Below the pieces are notes generated by a model that saw only the letters and a list, made by a program, of their open reading frames with translations, did not search any database and had not been told where the DNA came from. 64,000 nucleotides of DNA from Streptomyces profundus (GTDB lineage Bacteria > Actinomycetota > Actinomycetes > Streptomycetales > Streptomycetaceae), in NCBI RefSeq assembly GCF_020740535.1, contig NZ_CP082362.1, positions 6,259,501 to 6,323,500 of the forward strand. Direction: 5' to 3'. Below are positions 1 to 8,877 of this stretch, piece after piece. Each line of letters opens with the position of its first letter. Position 1 is the first letter of the stretch. Made by a program: the position numbers and the translations under genes.

Positions 1-123
1 CACGTCGTCCACGGGGCAGGCCCAGCGGCGGTCGACGAGGTTCAACTCCTTCACCGCGAACGACCCCTGGTCGGTGTCGAGTCGGTACATCCGGTTGGCG
101 AACCCGCCGTGGACGCGGATCAT
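1..123 (-). CDS. Probable phosphotransferase (APH-like), N-terminal fragment
   Basis: Reading leftward from an ATG at 123, the frame stays open to the window edge (41 codons). The segment GGFANRMYRLDTDQGSFAVK has the form of the glycine-rich N-lobe start and first beta strands of aminoglycoside phosphotransferase/kinase-like proteins, with a lysine (AVKEL) where the ATP-binding lysine is expected. A GTG at 159 is an alternative start, and an in-frame TAG lies just upstream of it. Neither start has a strong ribosome binding site. The catalytic Brenner motif would lie outside the window, so substrate and activity cannot be judged. The family call rests on about 40 residues and is tentative. Confidence 0.5.
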   Translation of the reverse strand, partial: MIRVHGGFANRMYRLDTDQGSFAVKELNLVDRRWACPVDDV

Positions 124-287
124 CGCCCCGGTCGGTGTGCCGAGCTGCGAAAGGTCCACCGAGGCATTCTAGGAGCTGGCGGATCATCGACGCGTCGGAC
201 GCGTTCCGGACGCGCGCACGATCACCGCCGCTCCGACGGATGGCCGATGGTCGGGTTGCCTTCGGGCTGTCCGCTTCGCGGGCGGCG

Positions 288-866
288 CTACTGGCCCACC
301 CGGCCGTCGAGGCGTTCGCGCAGGAGGTCGGCGTGGCCGCAGTGGCGGGCGTATTCCTCGATGCGGTGGATCCACAGCTCTCGGACGGCGCCGGGGGAGG
401 TGCCGCCGTGGACGACGCGGGCGCCCAGGTCCGGGTGTTGGGCCAACGCGGCGTCGGTCGCGGCCTGTTCACGGTCGAGGTCGGCGAAGGCGGTGTCGAC
501 GAGGGTCTGGTCCGCGTGGGCTCCGTCGAAGTCGCCGTCCCGGCCCCCGTAGAGCCGTGGCGCCGGGTCGTCCGGCGCGATCCACGTGCGCCAGTCCCGT
601 TCCACCTCGGCAAGATGGCGAACCAGTCCCAGCAGGGACATGTTCGATGGGGGTACCGATCGGCGGGCCAGTTGTTCCGGAGTCAGCCCGTCACACTTCA
701 TCCGCAGGGTGTGGCGGTAGTCCTTGAGGAACTCCTGGAGCGTCGCCAACTCGCCGTCCGGGGCGGCCCCGTCGCTGTTGCGGGGGTCGTCGTCGGGGTC
801 CACCCACATATCGGGATAGACGGTTGCCTGGGTCCAACGCTCGGGTGTGTCGTTCACCGTCGGCAT
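288..866 (-). CDS. DinB-fold / DUF664 protein
   Basis: A protein of about 192 residues from the ATG at 866 (an upstream in-frame ATG at 893 would add 9 residues). It has the four-helix DinB layout: an N-terminal helix with LQEFLKDYRHTLRMKCDGLTPEQL, then SLLGLVRHLAEVERDWR with the metal-ligand-type histidine, and a late ELWIHRIEEYARHCGHADLLRE helix with further histidines. The GHADLLRERLDG ending is typical of the actinobacterial DUF664 branch of the family, some members of which are thiol (mycothiol or bacillithiol) S-transferases. Here the function is inferred only from fold. It stands alone between unrelated genes. Confidence 0.88.
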   Translation of the reverse strand: MPTVNDTPERWTQATVYPDMWVDPDDDPRNSDGAAPDGELATLQEFLKDYRHTLRMKCDGLTPEQLARRSVPPSNMSLLGLVRHLAEVERDWRTWIAPDDPAPRLYGGRDGDFDGAHADQTLVDTAFADLDREQAATDAALAQHPDLGARVVHGGTSPGAVRELWIHRIEEYARHCGHADLLRERLDGRVGQ

Positions 867-1066
867 GATTCTGAGCGGCGCTCGGACAGGCAAGTGATTA
901 TCTCCGGCGCGGTGGCTGGCCGCGATGCCGTGGATCCTCGAAGGCGTCGGCGGCCAGCCACCGGGGGCTCGGCCTGCCCGAACGCCATGACGACCGCGAG
1001 CGGTTCCGCGCCGGCGTCGACGTCGTCCTGGCCGGGATCCAAGCCGGCTCGCCCCCGGGGAACGCG

Positions 1067-2275
1067 TCAGGGCGCGAGCGGGCGGCGGGGCGGGTGGTTG
1101 TGGTAGGGGCTGGTGAAGAGCCCGGCGGTGCGCGCGAGTTGTTCGAGTACGCCGATGCGTTGACCCTGGAGGAGTTGGAGCGCGGGGAAGCGGCCGGGTT
1201 CGAAGAGCAGGATGTTGAGCGATCCGCCGTACTGGAAGTTGCCGACCTTCTCGCCCTTCTCGACAGGGACGGGCGTCGACGGAGTGCCGCCCTTGAACTT
1301 GTCCAGGAAGTTCACCGAGCCGATGGAGTTCAACCCGACCGGAACCAGGCCGACATAGCCCTCGCCGTCCGGTCCGCCCTGCGCGTCCTGGTAGCGCGTC
1401 CGAATGATGACATAGCCCCGGCGGAAATTGCTGAACAGCGCGTAGTCATAGCCGTATCCGACGTTTCCCTTGTTGAGCAGCTCCGCGAAGTTGCGCATTC
1501 CGTAGTACTGGCCGCCGATATCGTCCCTGGACTCCACCACCTCGCCGCCGACCGGGGCGTGGTACCAGTGGTAGCTGTCGGGCAGCAGCACGCAGGAGAC
1601 CGCCGTGCCGCCGAGGAACCTGGCGGCGTAGGGGGAGTCGTCCAGCAGCTGACGGATGTTCATGGTGACCGTCTTGACCGGTATGGGCGTGGTGTCGGTC
1701 AACTCGTCCACGATCATGTTGATCACGCAGTCCGCCGAGGCGACGACCACGCTGTTGTCGTCCTTGGCGTCGATCGGCCTTTTGCCGTCGGCGAGTTCAC
1801 GGGCGAAGAACGCGTTGAAGTTGGGCCAGTCGGCCACCTTGTAGTCGGCCATCCGCTTGGGCCCGAGTTCGGCGACCCACTTCTTGATGAGGTCCTTGGA
1901 CTCCGGTGAATCCATCCACCGGCCCTGGAGGTTGGTGAAGTCGGCGGTCATCTTGTACCCGGGCCCGCGGGTGACGAAGACCATGCCGTAGTCGTTCTCG
2001 TAGTTGATCCAGCTGAACTTCTCGATGTAGTTCAGCCCGTTGTTGACGCCCGACTCCCAGTGGTACCACTCGCGGAAGAAGTCGCAGAGAAAGCGGATGT
2101 TGCGGTTCTTCCAGTCGCAGCGCACCTCGTTGGGCGTGTCCTCCGGCATCGGCACCACATGGGCGACGGCCGCGTCGTAGAGGGTTCGGAAGCCCTCGTG
2201 GTCGGTCTCGTACCATCTGGCGATCTTCGCCAGGAACTCCTCAAGGCTCTCCGAGTACTCGTCGTCCCGCGACAT
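1067..2275 (-). CDS. Phosphatidylserine decarboxylase-like pyruvoyl enzyme
   Basis: 402 residues from the ATG at 2275, preceded by GAGGAG about 10 nt upstream; a longer frame to 2311 lacks this support. The N-terminal third (SLEEFLAKIARWYETDHEGF...) matches the helical domain that accompanies PSD in many bacterial and fungal paralogues. The C-terminal two thirds is PSD-like: FNAFFARELADGKRPID, then SYHWYHAPVGGEV with the family's His-containing loop, and a C-terminal YGGS tetrapeptide before LNILLF, equivalent to the LGST/GGS site where PSD cleaves itself and makes the pyruvoyl cofactor. No membrane segment is evident. The substrate may be a free amino acid or tailoring intermediate rather than a phospholipid, as this subfamily is distinct from housekeeping PSD. 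Confidence 0.85.
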   Translation of the reverse strand: MSRDDEYSESLEEFLAKIARWYETDHEGFRTLYDAAVAHVVPMPEDTPNEVRCDWKNRNIRFLCDFFREWYHWESGVNNGLNYIEKFSWINYENDYGMVFVTRGPGYKMTADFTNLQGRWMDSPESKDLIKKWVAELGPKRMADYKVADWPNFNAFFARELADGKRPIDAKDDNSVVVASADCVINMIVDELTDTTPIPVKTVTMNIRQLLDDSPYAARFLGGTAVSCVLLPDSYHWYHAPVGGEVVESRDDIGGQYYGMRNFAELLNKGNVGYGYDYALFSNFRRGYVIIRTRYQDAQGGPDGEGYVGLVPVGLNSIGSVNFLDKFKGGTPSTPVPVEKGEKVGNFQYGGSLNILLFEPGRFPALQLLQGQRIGVLEQLARTAGLFTSPYHNHPPRRPLAP

Positions 2276-2422
2276 CGTTGTCCCGTTCTCCTCGGCTGGA
2301 CTGTCCCCCACACCGCCTCAATGCCCTCTGGACACGGGAGTTACGCCGCGCGGCAGTTCGGACCACCCCGCTGCCGCCTGACGCGTTCCGGTTCGGCGGC
2401 GCGGACGGGACCGGCCCGCTCG

Positions 2423-2662
2423 TCACGGCCGGTGGGGCGGCCGGTCCCGGGCGAGAGCGGTGACGAAGGCGCGCCAGCTGTCGCCCGGGAAGAGGAGGAC
2501 GCCGCGAGCGCGGTCCTTGGTGTCGCGGACGGCCTGGTCCCCGGAGGCCAACACGCCGCGCTCCACGCAGTTGTTGTTGCTGCCGCTGTGGCTGCTCCGG
2601 TGCCAGCGGGCACCCGGGAGATCAGCCGCCGCAGGGGGGTGCGCGCGGTTCGGGGCTCTCAT
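2423..2662 (-). CDS. DUF397 protein
   Basis: 79 residues with the DUF397 hallmark: a WHRSSHSGSNNNCVERG motif, then VRDTKDRARGVLLFPGDSWRAFV. These small proteins are encoded next to XRE/DUF5753 regulators in actinomycetes. The gene begins at an ATG one base after the stop codon of the XRE gene, so the two are almost certainly translated together. In WhiJ/BldB-like and Scr1/Scr2-like pairs the DUF397 partner works with the regulator. The exact role of this copy is unknown. Confidence 0.93.
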   Translation of the reverse strand: MRAPNRAHPPAAADLPGARWHRSSHSGSNNNCVERGVLASGDQAVRDTKDRARGVLLFPGDSWRAFVTALARDRPPHRP

Positions 2663-2663
2663 G

Positions 2664-3509
2664 TCACGCGTCCTTGATCAGCTCACGCAGGTAGTCCGAC
2701 GAAGCGACGGGAGACAGCGCGGCGGCCGTCATCTCATCCCAGATATCGAGGTAGTGAGGAACGTCCTTCCGCTGTTGCAGAAGCGTACCGCCGGTGACGT
2801 GCTCCAACCAGACGACGTCGGCCGGAGGGTCGCCCCGCAGGCTGAGAACGGTGAAGGGCGGCCACTGGTTGACCGTGAGGGTCGCGTCCAGCGGCAACAC
2901 CTGAAGGCTCACATTGGTCCGCTCCGCCACCTTGAGCAGATGCTCCAGCTGCTCCCGCCGCTCGCGCCTGGGCCCGGGGAGCCGATGGAGCGCCGGCACA
3001 TCGAGGACCACCCGCAGCATGAAGTCCGGTGGGTCGACAAGGAGTTGCTGTCGCCTGAGCCGGGTCTCCACCAGGGTCTCCAGCCGCCCGGGCTCGACCG
3101 CCGCGATCACCCGGCGCATATACGCCTCGGTCTGCAACAGGCCGGGGACCACCTGGTTCTCGTAGCCGCGGATCAGCTGGGAGTCCCACTCCAGCGTGAG
3201 GTAGTCCTTGAGCTCGTCGTGCAGGACCGGCCCCGAGTTGCTCCACCAGTCAACCTTGTGGACGTCCTTGGCGAGCCGCTTGAGGTTGCCGCGGAGCCGC
3301 TCGTCCGTCACCCCGTAGAGGTCGAGCAGCAGCGTCAGATCGAGCTGGCGGATGCCGCGCTTGCCGTTCTCGATCTGGCTGATCTTCGGGTGGCCGCACT
3401 CCAGCCGCTCGGCCACCTCCTGGACCTTGAGCCCGGCTTCCGTCCGCAGCTCCCGAAGTGCCCCACCCAGTCGGCGGCTTCGCATCGTTGGCATATCGCT
3501 TTGAGGCAT
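2664..3509 (-). CDS. XRE-family regulator with DUF5753 domain
   Basis: 281 residues. The N-terminal helix-turn-helix spans about residues 10-70 (GGALRELRTEAGLKVQEVAERL, then HPKISQIENGKRG). A DUF5753 domain follows, with the usual YENQVVPGLLQTEAYMRRVI segment and the C-terminal VVWLEHVTGGTLLQ stretch. It is followed by a DUF397 gene with a 1-bp gap, the standard actinobacterial regulator/partner pair (WhiJ-like or Scr1-like). In-frame ATGs at 3494 and 3485 are alternative starts and no candidate has a convincing Shine-Dalgarno sequence. Such pairs are numerous in each Streptomyces genome and no specific target can be assigned. Confidence 0.93.
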   Translation of the reverse strand: MPQSDMPTMRSRRLGGALRELRTEAGLKVQEVAERLECGHPKISQIENGKRGIRQLDLTLLLDLYGVTDERLRGNLKRLAKDVHKVDWWSNSGPVLHDELKDYLTLEWDSQLIRGYENQVVPGLLQTEAYMRRVIAAVEPGRLETLVETRLRRQQLLVDPPDFMLRVVLDVPALHRLPGPRRERREQLEHLLKVAERTNVSLQVLPLDATLTVNQWPPFTVLSLRGDPPADVVWLEHVTGGTLLQQRKDVPHYLDIWDEMTAAALSPVASSDYLRELIKDA

Positions 3510-3759
3510 GAGTTCATGATGTTCCGACCGTGACTCCGGACTAACCGGCGTCTGCCCTGTTCACCCGAACGGGTAAAGTCCCGGGGGAACAATTTCGGTA
3601 GGACAATGGTCGGGATGTTCCCGCGAACGTTCCTCGGTGGTGTCGTTGCGGATGGCGCCGGCCAGCTGTTCGTGGAACTCGCGGGGCAGGGTGTGGGGCC
3701 CATGGCGGCCACGACCATGGGAGAGTCCGCGCCGCCGAGTCCTTTCCCTGGCGCCGGCG

Positions 3760-4407
3760 TCAGCCGGATCGGCCGGCGACGGTGAGGAAGGCCACCGCGC
3801 CGATGGCGACCAGGGCGACGGACAGCAGGCACCAGCGGCGGGCGGTGTGGAACGCGGCCCGGATCTGCCAGACATGGGCCATGGCCAGCAGCCAGCGGAC
3901 CTGGGGGTCGGTTCTGGCGATGTTCGCACGGGCGCGCAGCAGATGGCGCTGGAGATGGTCCCGGCGGCGCGGGTCGGCCTCGGCGAGCAGGGCGCGGTGG
4001 ACGTTGGCGGCGATGGTGCGGTGGCGCAGCAGATCGGCCACGCTCTCGGCCGCGGAGCCGAAGAAGTCCGCCGGTGCCGCGTCGATCATCCGGCACAACG
4101 GCCGGACCGAGGGGTCGGTCAACGTCGCCGTTGTGGTGATCGGCGGCACCAGCACCTGGCTGATGTGCCAGATGGCGAGCGTCACTCCCGTGAGGGCGAG
4201 CAACAGCGCGGCGCCAGCGGTCAGCGCTTCGCCCAGCCCGTCGATCCTGCCGACCGCGACGAGTGGACCACCGCCGATCAGCGCCGCCCCGACCGCGCCG
4301 AAGGCCGCGATCAACCACCGTGCCGCCGCCCGCAGTTCGGGAACGGCCTCCAGGGGGGACGGCAGCGCGGTGGCGGTGGCGGTGGCTTCGGGGGGTGCCG
4401 CGCTCAC
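3760..4407 (-). CDS. Small membrane protein, last gene of CHAT operon
   Basis: 215 residues from a GTG that overlaps the stop codon of the preceding 49-aa gene (GTGA), implying translational coupling. Three hydrophobic segments are visible: WLIAAFGAVGAALIGG (about 32-50), LTAGAALLLALTGVTLAIW (about 63-83) and WCLLSVALVAIGAVAFLTV near the C-terminus (about 192-210). Between them lies a hydrophilic helical region with many Arg and His residues. No family is recognised. As the only membrane protein in an operon with a CHAT protease, it is a plausible target or membrane effector released or activated by proteolysis, but this is inference from context. Confidence 0.8.
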   Translation of the reverse strand: MSAAPPEATATATALPSPLEAVPELRAAARWLIAAFGAVGAALIGGGPLVAVGRIDGLGEALTAGAALLLALTGVTLAIWHISQVLVPPITTTATLTDPSVRPLCRMIDAAPADFFGSAAESVADLLRHRTIAANVHRALLAEADPRRRDHLQRHLLRARANIARTDPQVRWLLAMAHVWQIRAAFHTARRWCLLSVALVAIGAVAFLTVAGRSG

Positions 4408-4553
4408 GCGGGATCGTCCCCCCGGCTCACCGCGTTGGGCGCGGCGTCGTCCTCGGGAACGTCGGGGTAGGGGACCCAGGCCGTTCCGTCGAAGAACTCC
4501 AGCTCGCCGTCCTCGCCAAGCCGCACATCGTTGGTCCTCGGCGCCCGCTCCAT
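4404..4553 (-). CDS. 49-aa acidic protein between CHAT gene and membrane gene
   Basis: A short frame from the ATG at 4553 starts 25 nt after the CHAT gene ends and overlaps the next gene by the GTGA tetranucleotide. The product is strongly acidic, with a core ELEFFDGTAWVPYPDVPEDD. The phrase DGTAWVPYP resembles short aromatic-Gly/Asp repeats used as binding modules, but no family is recognised. The tight packing, codon bias and coupled stop/start are the main evidence that it is real. It could be a CHAT substrate or an adaptor or inhibitor of the operon. Confidence 0.65.
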   Translation of the reverse strand: MERAPRTNDVRLGEDGELEFFDGTAWVPYPDVPEDDAAPNAVSRGDDPA

Positions 4554-4578
4554 CCGTTCAGTATGGCAGTCGGGGCGC

Positions 4579-7500
4579 TCAACCACGCGCTGTTCGCAGG
4601 GTGTTGAGGTAGTGCAGCACGCCGGCGACGGCGGCGCGGTGCATCGGGTGGACCAGGCCGGTGGCGAGCGCCTCGTCGCGGGAGCCGGCGAGGATCTCCT
4701 CAAGGGGCGGGACGATCGCGCCGAGCAGCGGATCGGCCCGGAAGTCGTCGAGGGCCTCCCCGGCCGCATCGGCCATCGCCGTCTGACCGGCCGCCGCCGC
4801 GACGACATTCCCCAACGGCAGGCCCAGATGCATCGCCGTCCAGAGCTCGACCCGGACGGTCACCCGGCCGGCGAGCGCGTCCAGGGCCCGGGTCGCCACC
4901 GGCGTGTCCAACGCGGACAGGTCGGCGAGCACGGAGGGGGAGCGTGCCCCGTCGAGCAGTTGGCGCAGCACCGCCGCCAACGGGGAGAAGTTCGGTGCCA
5001 GCGCGTCGAGTTGGGTGAGGCGTTGGCGCAGCTTCACCCTGGCGGCGCTGTTGCCCCGGTCGGCGGCGACCAGCGCGGCGAGCAGCGGCTCCCACACCAT
5101 GCCCCAGACGGCCTCGGTCAGCGCCGCGCTGTCGCCCAGCTGTGCCGCCTGTTGGCGCGCCTCGGTGACGAGGGCCGTGAGGGTGCGGTCGAGATCGTCC
5201 GGTCGGGCGACGAGGCGGCCGAGCAGCCGGCCGAGGTCGACGCCCGGCACCTCGTCCACCCGCGCCGACAACTCGGCGAGATCCAGGGGGAGTCGGGCCG
5301 CGCTGCCGAACTCGACGAGGTCGCCGGCGAGGGCGTGCAGCGACTCGGCGGTTCTGCTCCCGGTGCAGGCGGCAAGCAGCGCGGCGGCACAGTGGTGCGC
5401 GCTCGCGCCCGCCGCGTCCCTGGCGTGGACCTTGAGGTAGGTGCCCAGGTTCACATGGCCCACCACGACGACCCCGGGAACGCCCGCGCGGTAGGCGTAG
5501 CGCAGCGCGTCCCGCTCGCGGGCGATGGCGACCTCGCCGTGGCCGCGCACATCCTCGACGTTGGCGAGCGCGCCGAACACCTCGCCGAGCCAGAGCGGAT
5601 CGCGCGCCTCCTCGAACACCGCGCGGCACGCCTCCAGCAGCTCCAGTGCCTCCGGCAGCCGGCCGAGGCGCAGCAGCGGCATATAGGAGGGGAAACGGGC
5701 CTCGGCGATATCCGTCTCCGGCGCGCCGCGCGCCCGTTTGGCGGCGTGGGCGGCGTCGCCATGCTCGATCGCCCGTTGCCAGGCGCCGCCGTTGACGGCC
5801 GCGCGCTGCGCGGTGTCGTGCAGTTCCTCCCAGACCTGCCACCACTCCACGGCCTCGCCGTTCAGCCGCTCCTTCGGCAGGGCGTCCATCCGGCCGCGCA
5901 GTCGGTCCACGGCGGTCAGCACCTCGGTCGACCGTCCCTGCTCCGCCATCACCCTCAAGCGCTGGGCCTCGCTGTGGAGTCGGGTCCATGGCCCGTGCCC
6001 GGCCCGTCGGGTGGCGGCGATCGCCGCCTCGGCGTGCGTCAGGGCCTCGTCGAGGTGGCCGGTGCGCACGCACAGCCCGGCCAGGGCGCTCGACGCCGAG
6101 GCGACGGCCGCGTCGTTGCCGTCCGCCACCGCCCTGGCCAGCTCGGCGCGCGCCTGCCGCTCGGCCGTCGCCCGGTCGAGCACCCCCAGGGCCTGGGCGA
6201 GGGCGCCACTCCTCGGCGGTCCGGCGTCGTCCGAAGCGGACTGTGTCGACTGTGCGGACAGCGCGGCCAGCCGTCGCAGCACCGGCAGCACCCGGGCGAG
6301 CGTGGGCCGCGCCTGATCCCGCCGCAGCACCGCCTCCAGCAGCACCTCGGCCGCCATCCACTCCCGCAGTCGGATCAGATACGGCGAGGCGGAGAGCCCG
6401 GCCCGCGCGATCAACGGGCCGGCCAGGCGGGCGTGTTGGGCGTCGGTGCCCTCGCGCTGCCAGGCCATCTTGAAGACCGTCATCCAGTAGCCCGACAGCT
6501 GCTCGTCCACCCGCCGCCGGAAGGCCGCGCCCGCCCGGGTGCGGCCCTGATCGGCCACCGTCGACTGGACCTCGTAGCTGTGGGCGTCGCCGTCCGCACC
6601 CCGCCGCACGGTGAGCAGTCCGCCGGCGGCGAGCGCCGTCAGGCCCTCGTCCAGTGCCGCGACCGGCGTCTCGTCCGGGTGGTCGAGCCGGCCGCGCGGC
6701 GATCGCCAGGTGTGCTCGATCGTCGGACGAGTGCGGTCGTCCTCCTCAAGGCAGCAGACGAAGTGGAACAAGTCGCGGTGCGCCGGGGGCAGTTCGTCGA
6801 CGATGCCGTCGGCCCAGGCGCGGAGCACACGCGGGTGGTCGGCCTCGTCCGGGGTGAGCCCGTCCACCTCGGCCCACGTGCGGGCCGCCGTCGCCAGGAG
6901 CCCGGCGAGCCGCTCGGGGTCGGACGCCTGGGCGTCGACCAGCTCCAGCAGCTTGGGATGGCCGCGCGCCGTCTCCAGCAGCCCCGTCCCCCAGCGGCGG
7001 GCGGCGCGCGCGCTCATCCCCGGCACTCGGCCCTCGACCAGACGCGCCAGCCGCGGCAACTCCCGTACCAGCAGCAGAACCTCGTCCAGACTCAGCAGCG
7101 GGACCGCCTCGGCGGCCAGCGCCAGCCCGGCCGGCACCACCCGGCCAGTGACGATCAGCCGGCTGGCGCCCAGGGGCGTGGCGAGGGCGCTCAGCAACGT
7201 GGCCCAGCGCTGGTCGCGCCACGCGCCGGCCGGTGTCACCAGGGCGTCGACGCGGTCAAGCACGAGGAGCAGTCGGGAGCGGGCCAGGTGCTGGGTGACG
7301 TCGGCGATGAACGCGCCGAAGAGATCCGGCTCTTCGAGCAGTTGGACGAGGTCCGGGGCGGCCGGGGCCTGTTCCAGCGCCAGCGCGAGATCGGCCAGGA
7401 CCGCGCCCGCGTCCACCACGCGGTCCGCCCTCGGCTCCGGCACCTCGAACCACACGACGCGCGCGAAGGCGTGCTCGTGCGTCGAGGCCAACTCCCAGGC

Positions 7501-8853
7501 GCAGGAGGTCTTTCCGACGCCGGGCATGCCGTGGAGCAGCACGCCGCCCCGGCGTCCGCCGGGCGAAAGCGCCGCGCTGGCCCGCGCGAGGAGGGCGACG
7601 CGGCCGACGAACCGCTCGGGCGCGTCCGGCAGCCGCGCCCCTCCGGGGGCCGCGGCTCCCGCCGGTGCGGGTAGGGGTGCGTGTGCGGGGGTCAGCGTCA
7701 GGTTCGCGGCGCGTGCGCCGAACAGAGCCGGCGCCATCGCCCGGAGCGCCCCTGGCCTGCTCCCCCCGTCGGAGGCGTCCGCGTGCAGGCCGGTCAGGGC
7801 CATCGCCAGGGCTCGGGGCAGCGGCTGCCCGTCCAGGAGCAGCGAACGGTAGAGCCGCTCGGCGAGCGCGATGGCGTACCCGTCCTCCACCGGATAGCGC
7901 ATCGCCAGCACCGCGCATCCCAGCCGGTCCACCAGCTCCGTCGCGGTGGCGGCGACGGGACGTCCAGCTGGCCCCCGGCCATGCCTCGGTGCCTCGACGA
8001 GGGGCAGGTCGAGGAGTCGCCGCTGCTCGTTCGCCGCCATGGTCGCCGACCAACAGGCGGAGAGACTCACCAGCCGCACCCCGCGCGCGGTGGCCAGCAG
8101 CTCCACCAGGTCCGCCTCCTGGACCCGGTCGGGGCGGCCGTCGTCCGTCTCCAACAGCAGCTCCCCCGGGGTGCCGTGGCCCGACAGATGCACCACGTCC
8201 CAGCCGTGCGGACGGGCGAGCATCTCGTGCAGCCGCTCGCGCGTCACGCCGTACTGGAGGGTGTGCAACTCGACGTCGCGGCCGGCGCGGCGGGCCTCGG
8301 CGAAGAGCCGGGTCAGGGTCAGCCGCTCCCGGCGGAGATGGAGCGCCCGACTGCCCTCCGGCAGGCTGAACAGGGCCAGCGCCCGGATCGGTCCGTCGCT
8401 CTCCCGCGTGGCGCGGTCCGCGGCGGCCCCGCCGTCGAACTCCATGACCAGCGACACGTCCTGGAGGGCGATGGGCCGCCCGCCCACCCGCGCCAACTCC
8501 AGTGGTGTGAAGAGCAGTCGACGTGCGGCCGGCGGTACGACGACACGCACCACGGCGGGAGCGGCGGCCACCAACGCCGGCGCGACGGGGCCCAACACCT
8601 CCTCCGCGATCCAGTCGCCCACCGCTCGGATGATCTCCCCCTCCCGGTCGGCCTGGACATCGGGGGCGACATGGCGGCGCAGATAGGCGTGGAGGTCGGT
8701 GAACGCCTCGTACTCGGGGCGCTCCCGGTCGAGACGCACCCGGTGGCTGACCACCACCCGGCCGCCCGACCCGTCGCCGTTCGGCTCGGTCAGCACCCAA
8801 CGCCACTGGTCGGTGGCTACCAAGTCGTCGACGTGCAGGTGGAGTTCGGCCAT
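4579..8853 (-). CDS. CHAT protease - NTPase - TPR protein
   Basis: 1424 residues. The first 120 residues are a beta-rich N-terminal region (MAELHLHVDD...). A CHAT (caspase HetF-associated with TPRs) peptidase domain follows at about 130-400, with the catalytic histidine in VVHLSGHGTPG (H226) and cysteine in LVSLSACWSA (C267). A STAND-type NTPase comes next, with Walker A GMPGVGKTS at 442-450 and Walker B-like LLLVLDRVDAL near 527-538. The C-terminal half is helical and repeat-like (for example LAGLCVRTGHLDEALTHAEAA), consistent with TPRs. This order of sensor repeats, ATP switch and caspase-like effector is known from bacterial conflict and programmed-death proteins. It is second in a compact operon: a TPR gene ends 24 bp upstream, and the small and membrane genes follow. 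Confidence 0.92.
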   Translation of the reverse strand: MAELHLHVDDLVATDQWRWVLTEPNGDGSGGRVVVSHRVRLDRERPEYEAFTDLHAYLRRHVAPDVQADREGEIIRAVGDWIAEEVLGPVAPALVAAAPAVVRVVVPPAARRLLFTPLELARVGGRPIALQDVSLVMEFDGGAAADRATRESDGPIRALALFSLPEGSRALHLRRERLTLTRLFAEARRAGRDVELHTLQYGVTRERLHEMLARPHGWDVVHLSGHGTPGELLLETDDGRPDRVQEADLVELLATARGVRLVSLSACWSATMAANEQRRLLDLPLVEAPRHGRGPAGRPVAATATELVDRLGCAVLAMRYPVEDGYAIALAERLYRSLLLDGQPLPRALAMALTGLHADASDGGSRPGALRAMAPALFGARAANLTLTPAHAPLPAPAGAAAPGGARLPDAPERFVGRVALLARASAALSPGGRRGGVLLHGMPGVGKTSCAWELASTHEHAFARVVWFEVPEPRADRVVDAGAVLADLALALEQAPAAPDLVQLLEEPDLFGAFIADVTQHLARSRLLLVLDRVDALVTPAGAWRDQRWATLLSALATPLGASRLIVTGRVVPAGLALAAEAVPLLSLDEVLLLVRELPRLARLVEGRVPGMSARAARRWGTGLLETARGHPKLLELVDAQASDPERLAGLLATAARTWAEVDGLTPDEADHPRVLRAWADGIVDELPPAHRDLFHFVCCLEEDDRTRPTIEHTWRSPRGRLDHPDETPVAALDEGLTALAAGGLLTVRRGADGDAHSYEVQSTVADQGRTRAGAAFRRRVDEQLSGYWMTVFKMAWQREGTDAQHARLAGPLIARAGLSASPYLIRLREWMAAEVLLEAVLRRDQARPTLARVLPVLRRLAALSAQSTQSASDDAGPPRSGALAQALGVLDRATAERQARAELARAVADGNDAAVASASSALAGLCVRTGHLDEALTHAEAAIAATRRAGHGPWTRLHSEAQRLRVMAEQGRSTEVLTAVDRLRGRMDALPKERLNGEAVEWWQVWEELHDTAQRAAVNGGAWQRAIEHGDAAHAAKRARGAPETDIAEARFPSYMPLLRLGRLPEALELLEACRAVFEEARDPLWLGEVFGALANVEDVRGHGEVAIARERDALRYAYRAGVPGVVVVGHVNLGTYLKVHARDAAGASAHHCAAALLAACTGSRTAESLHALAGDLVEFGSAARLPLDLAELSARVDEVPGVDLGRLLGRLVARPDDLDRTLTALVTEARQQAAQLGDSAALTEAVWGMVWEPLLAALVAADRGNSAARVKLRQRLTQLDALAPNFSPLAAVLRQLLDGARSPSVLADLSALDTPVATRALDALAGRVTVRVELWTAMHLGLPLGNVVAAAAGQTAMADAAGEALDDFRADPLLGAIVPPLEEILAGSRDEALATGLVHPMHRAAVAGVLHYLNTLRTARG

Positions 8854-8877
8854 GCCTCTCCTTCTCCTGTGCGCCGG

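Noticed and set aside
4531..7674. 1047-codon + strand frame opposite the CHAT gene
   Set aside because: Antisense to a gene with clear CHAT, Walker A and TPR motifs; low-information composition.
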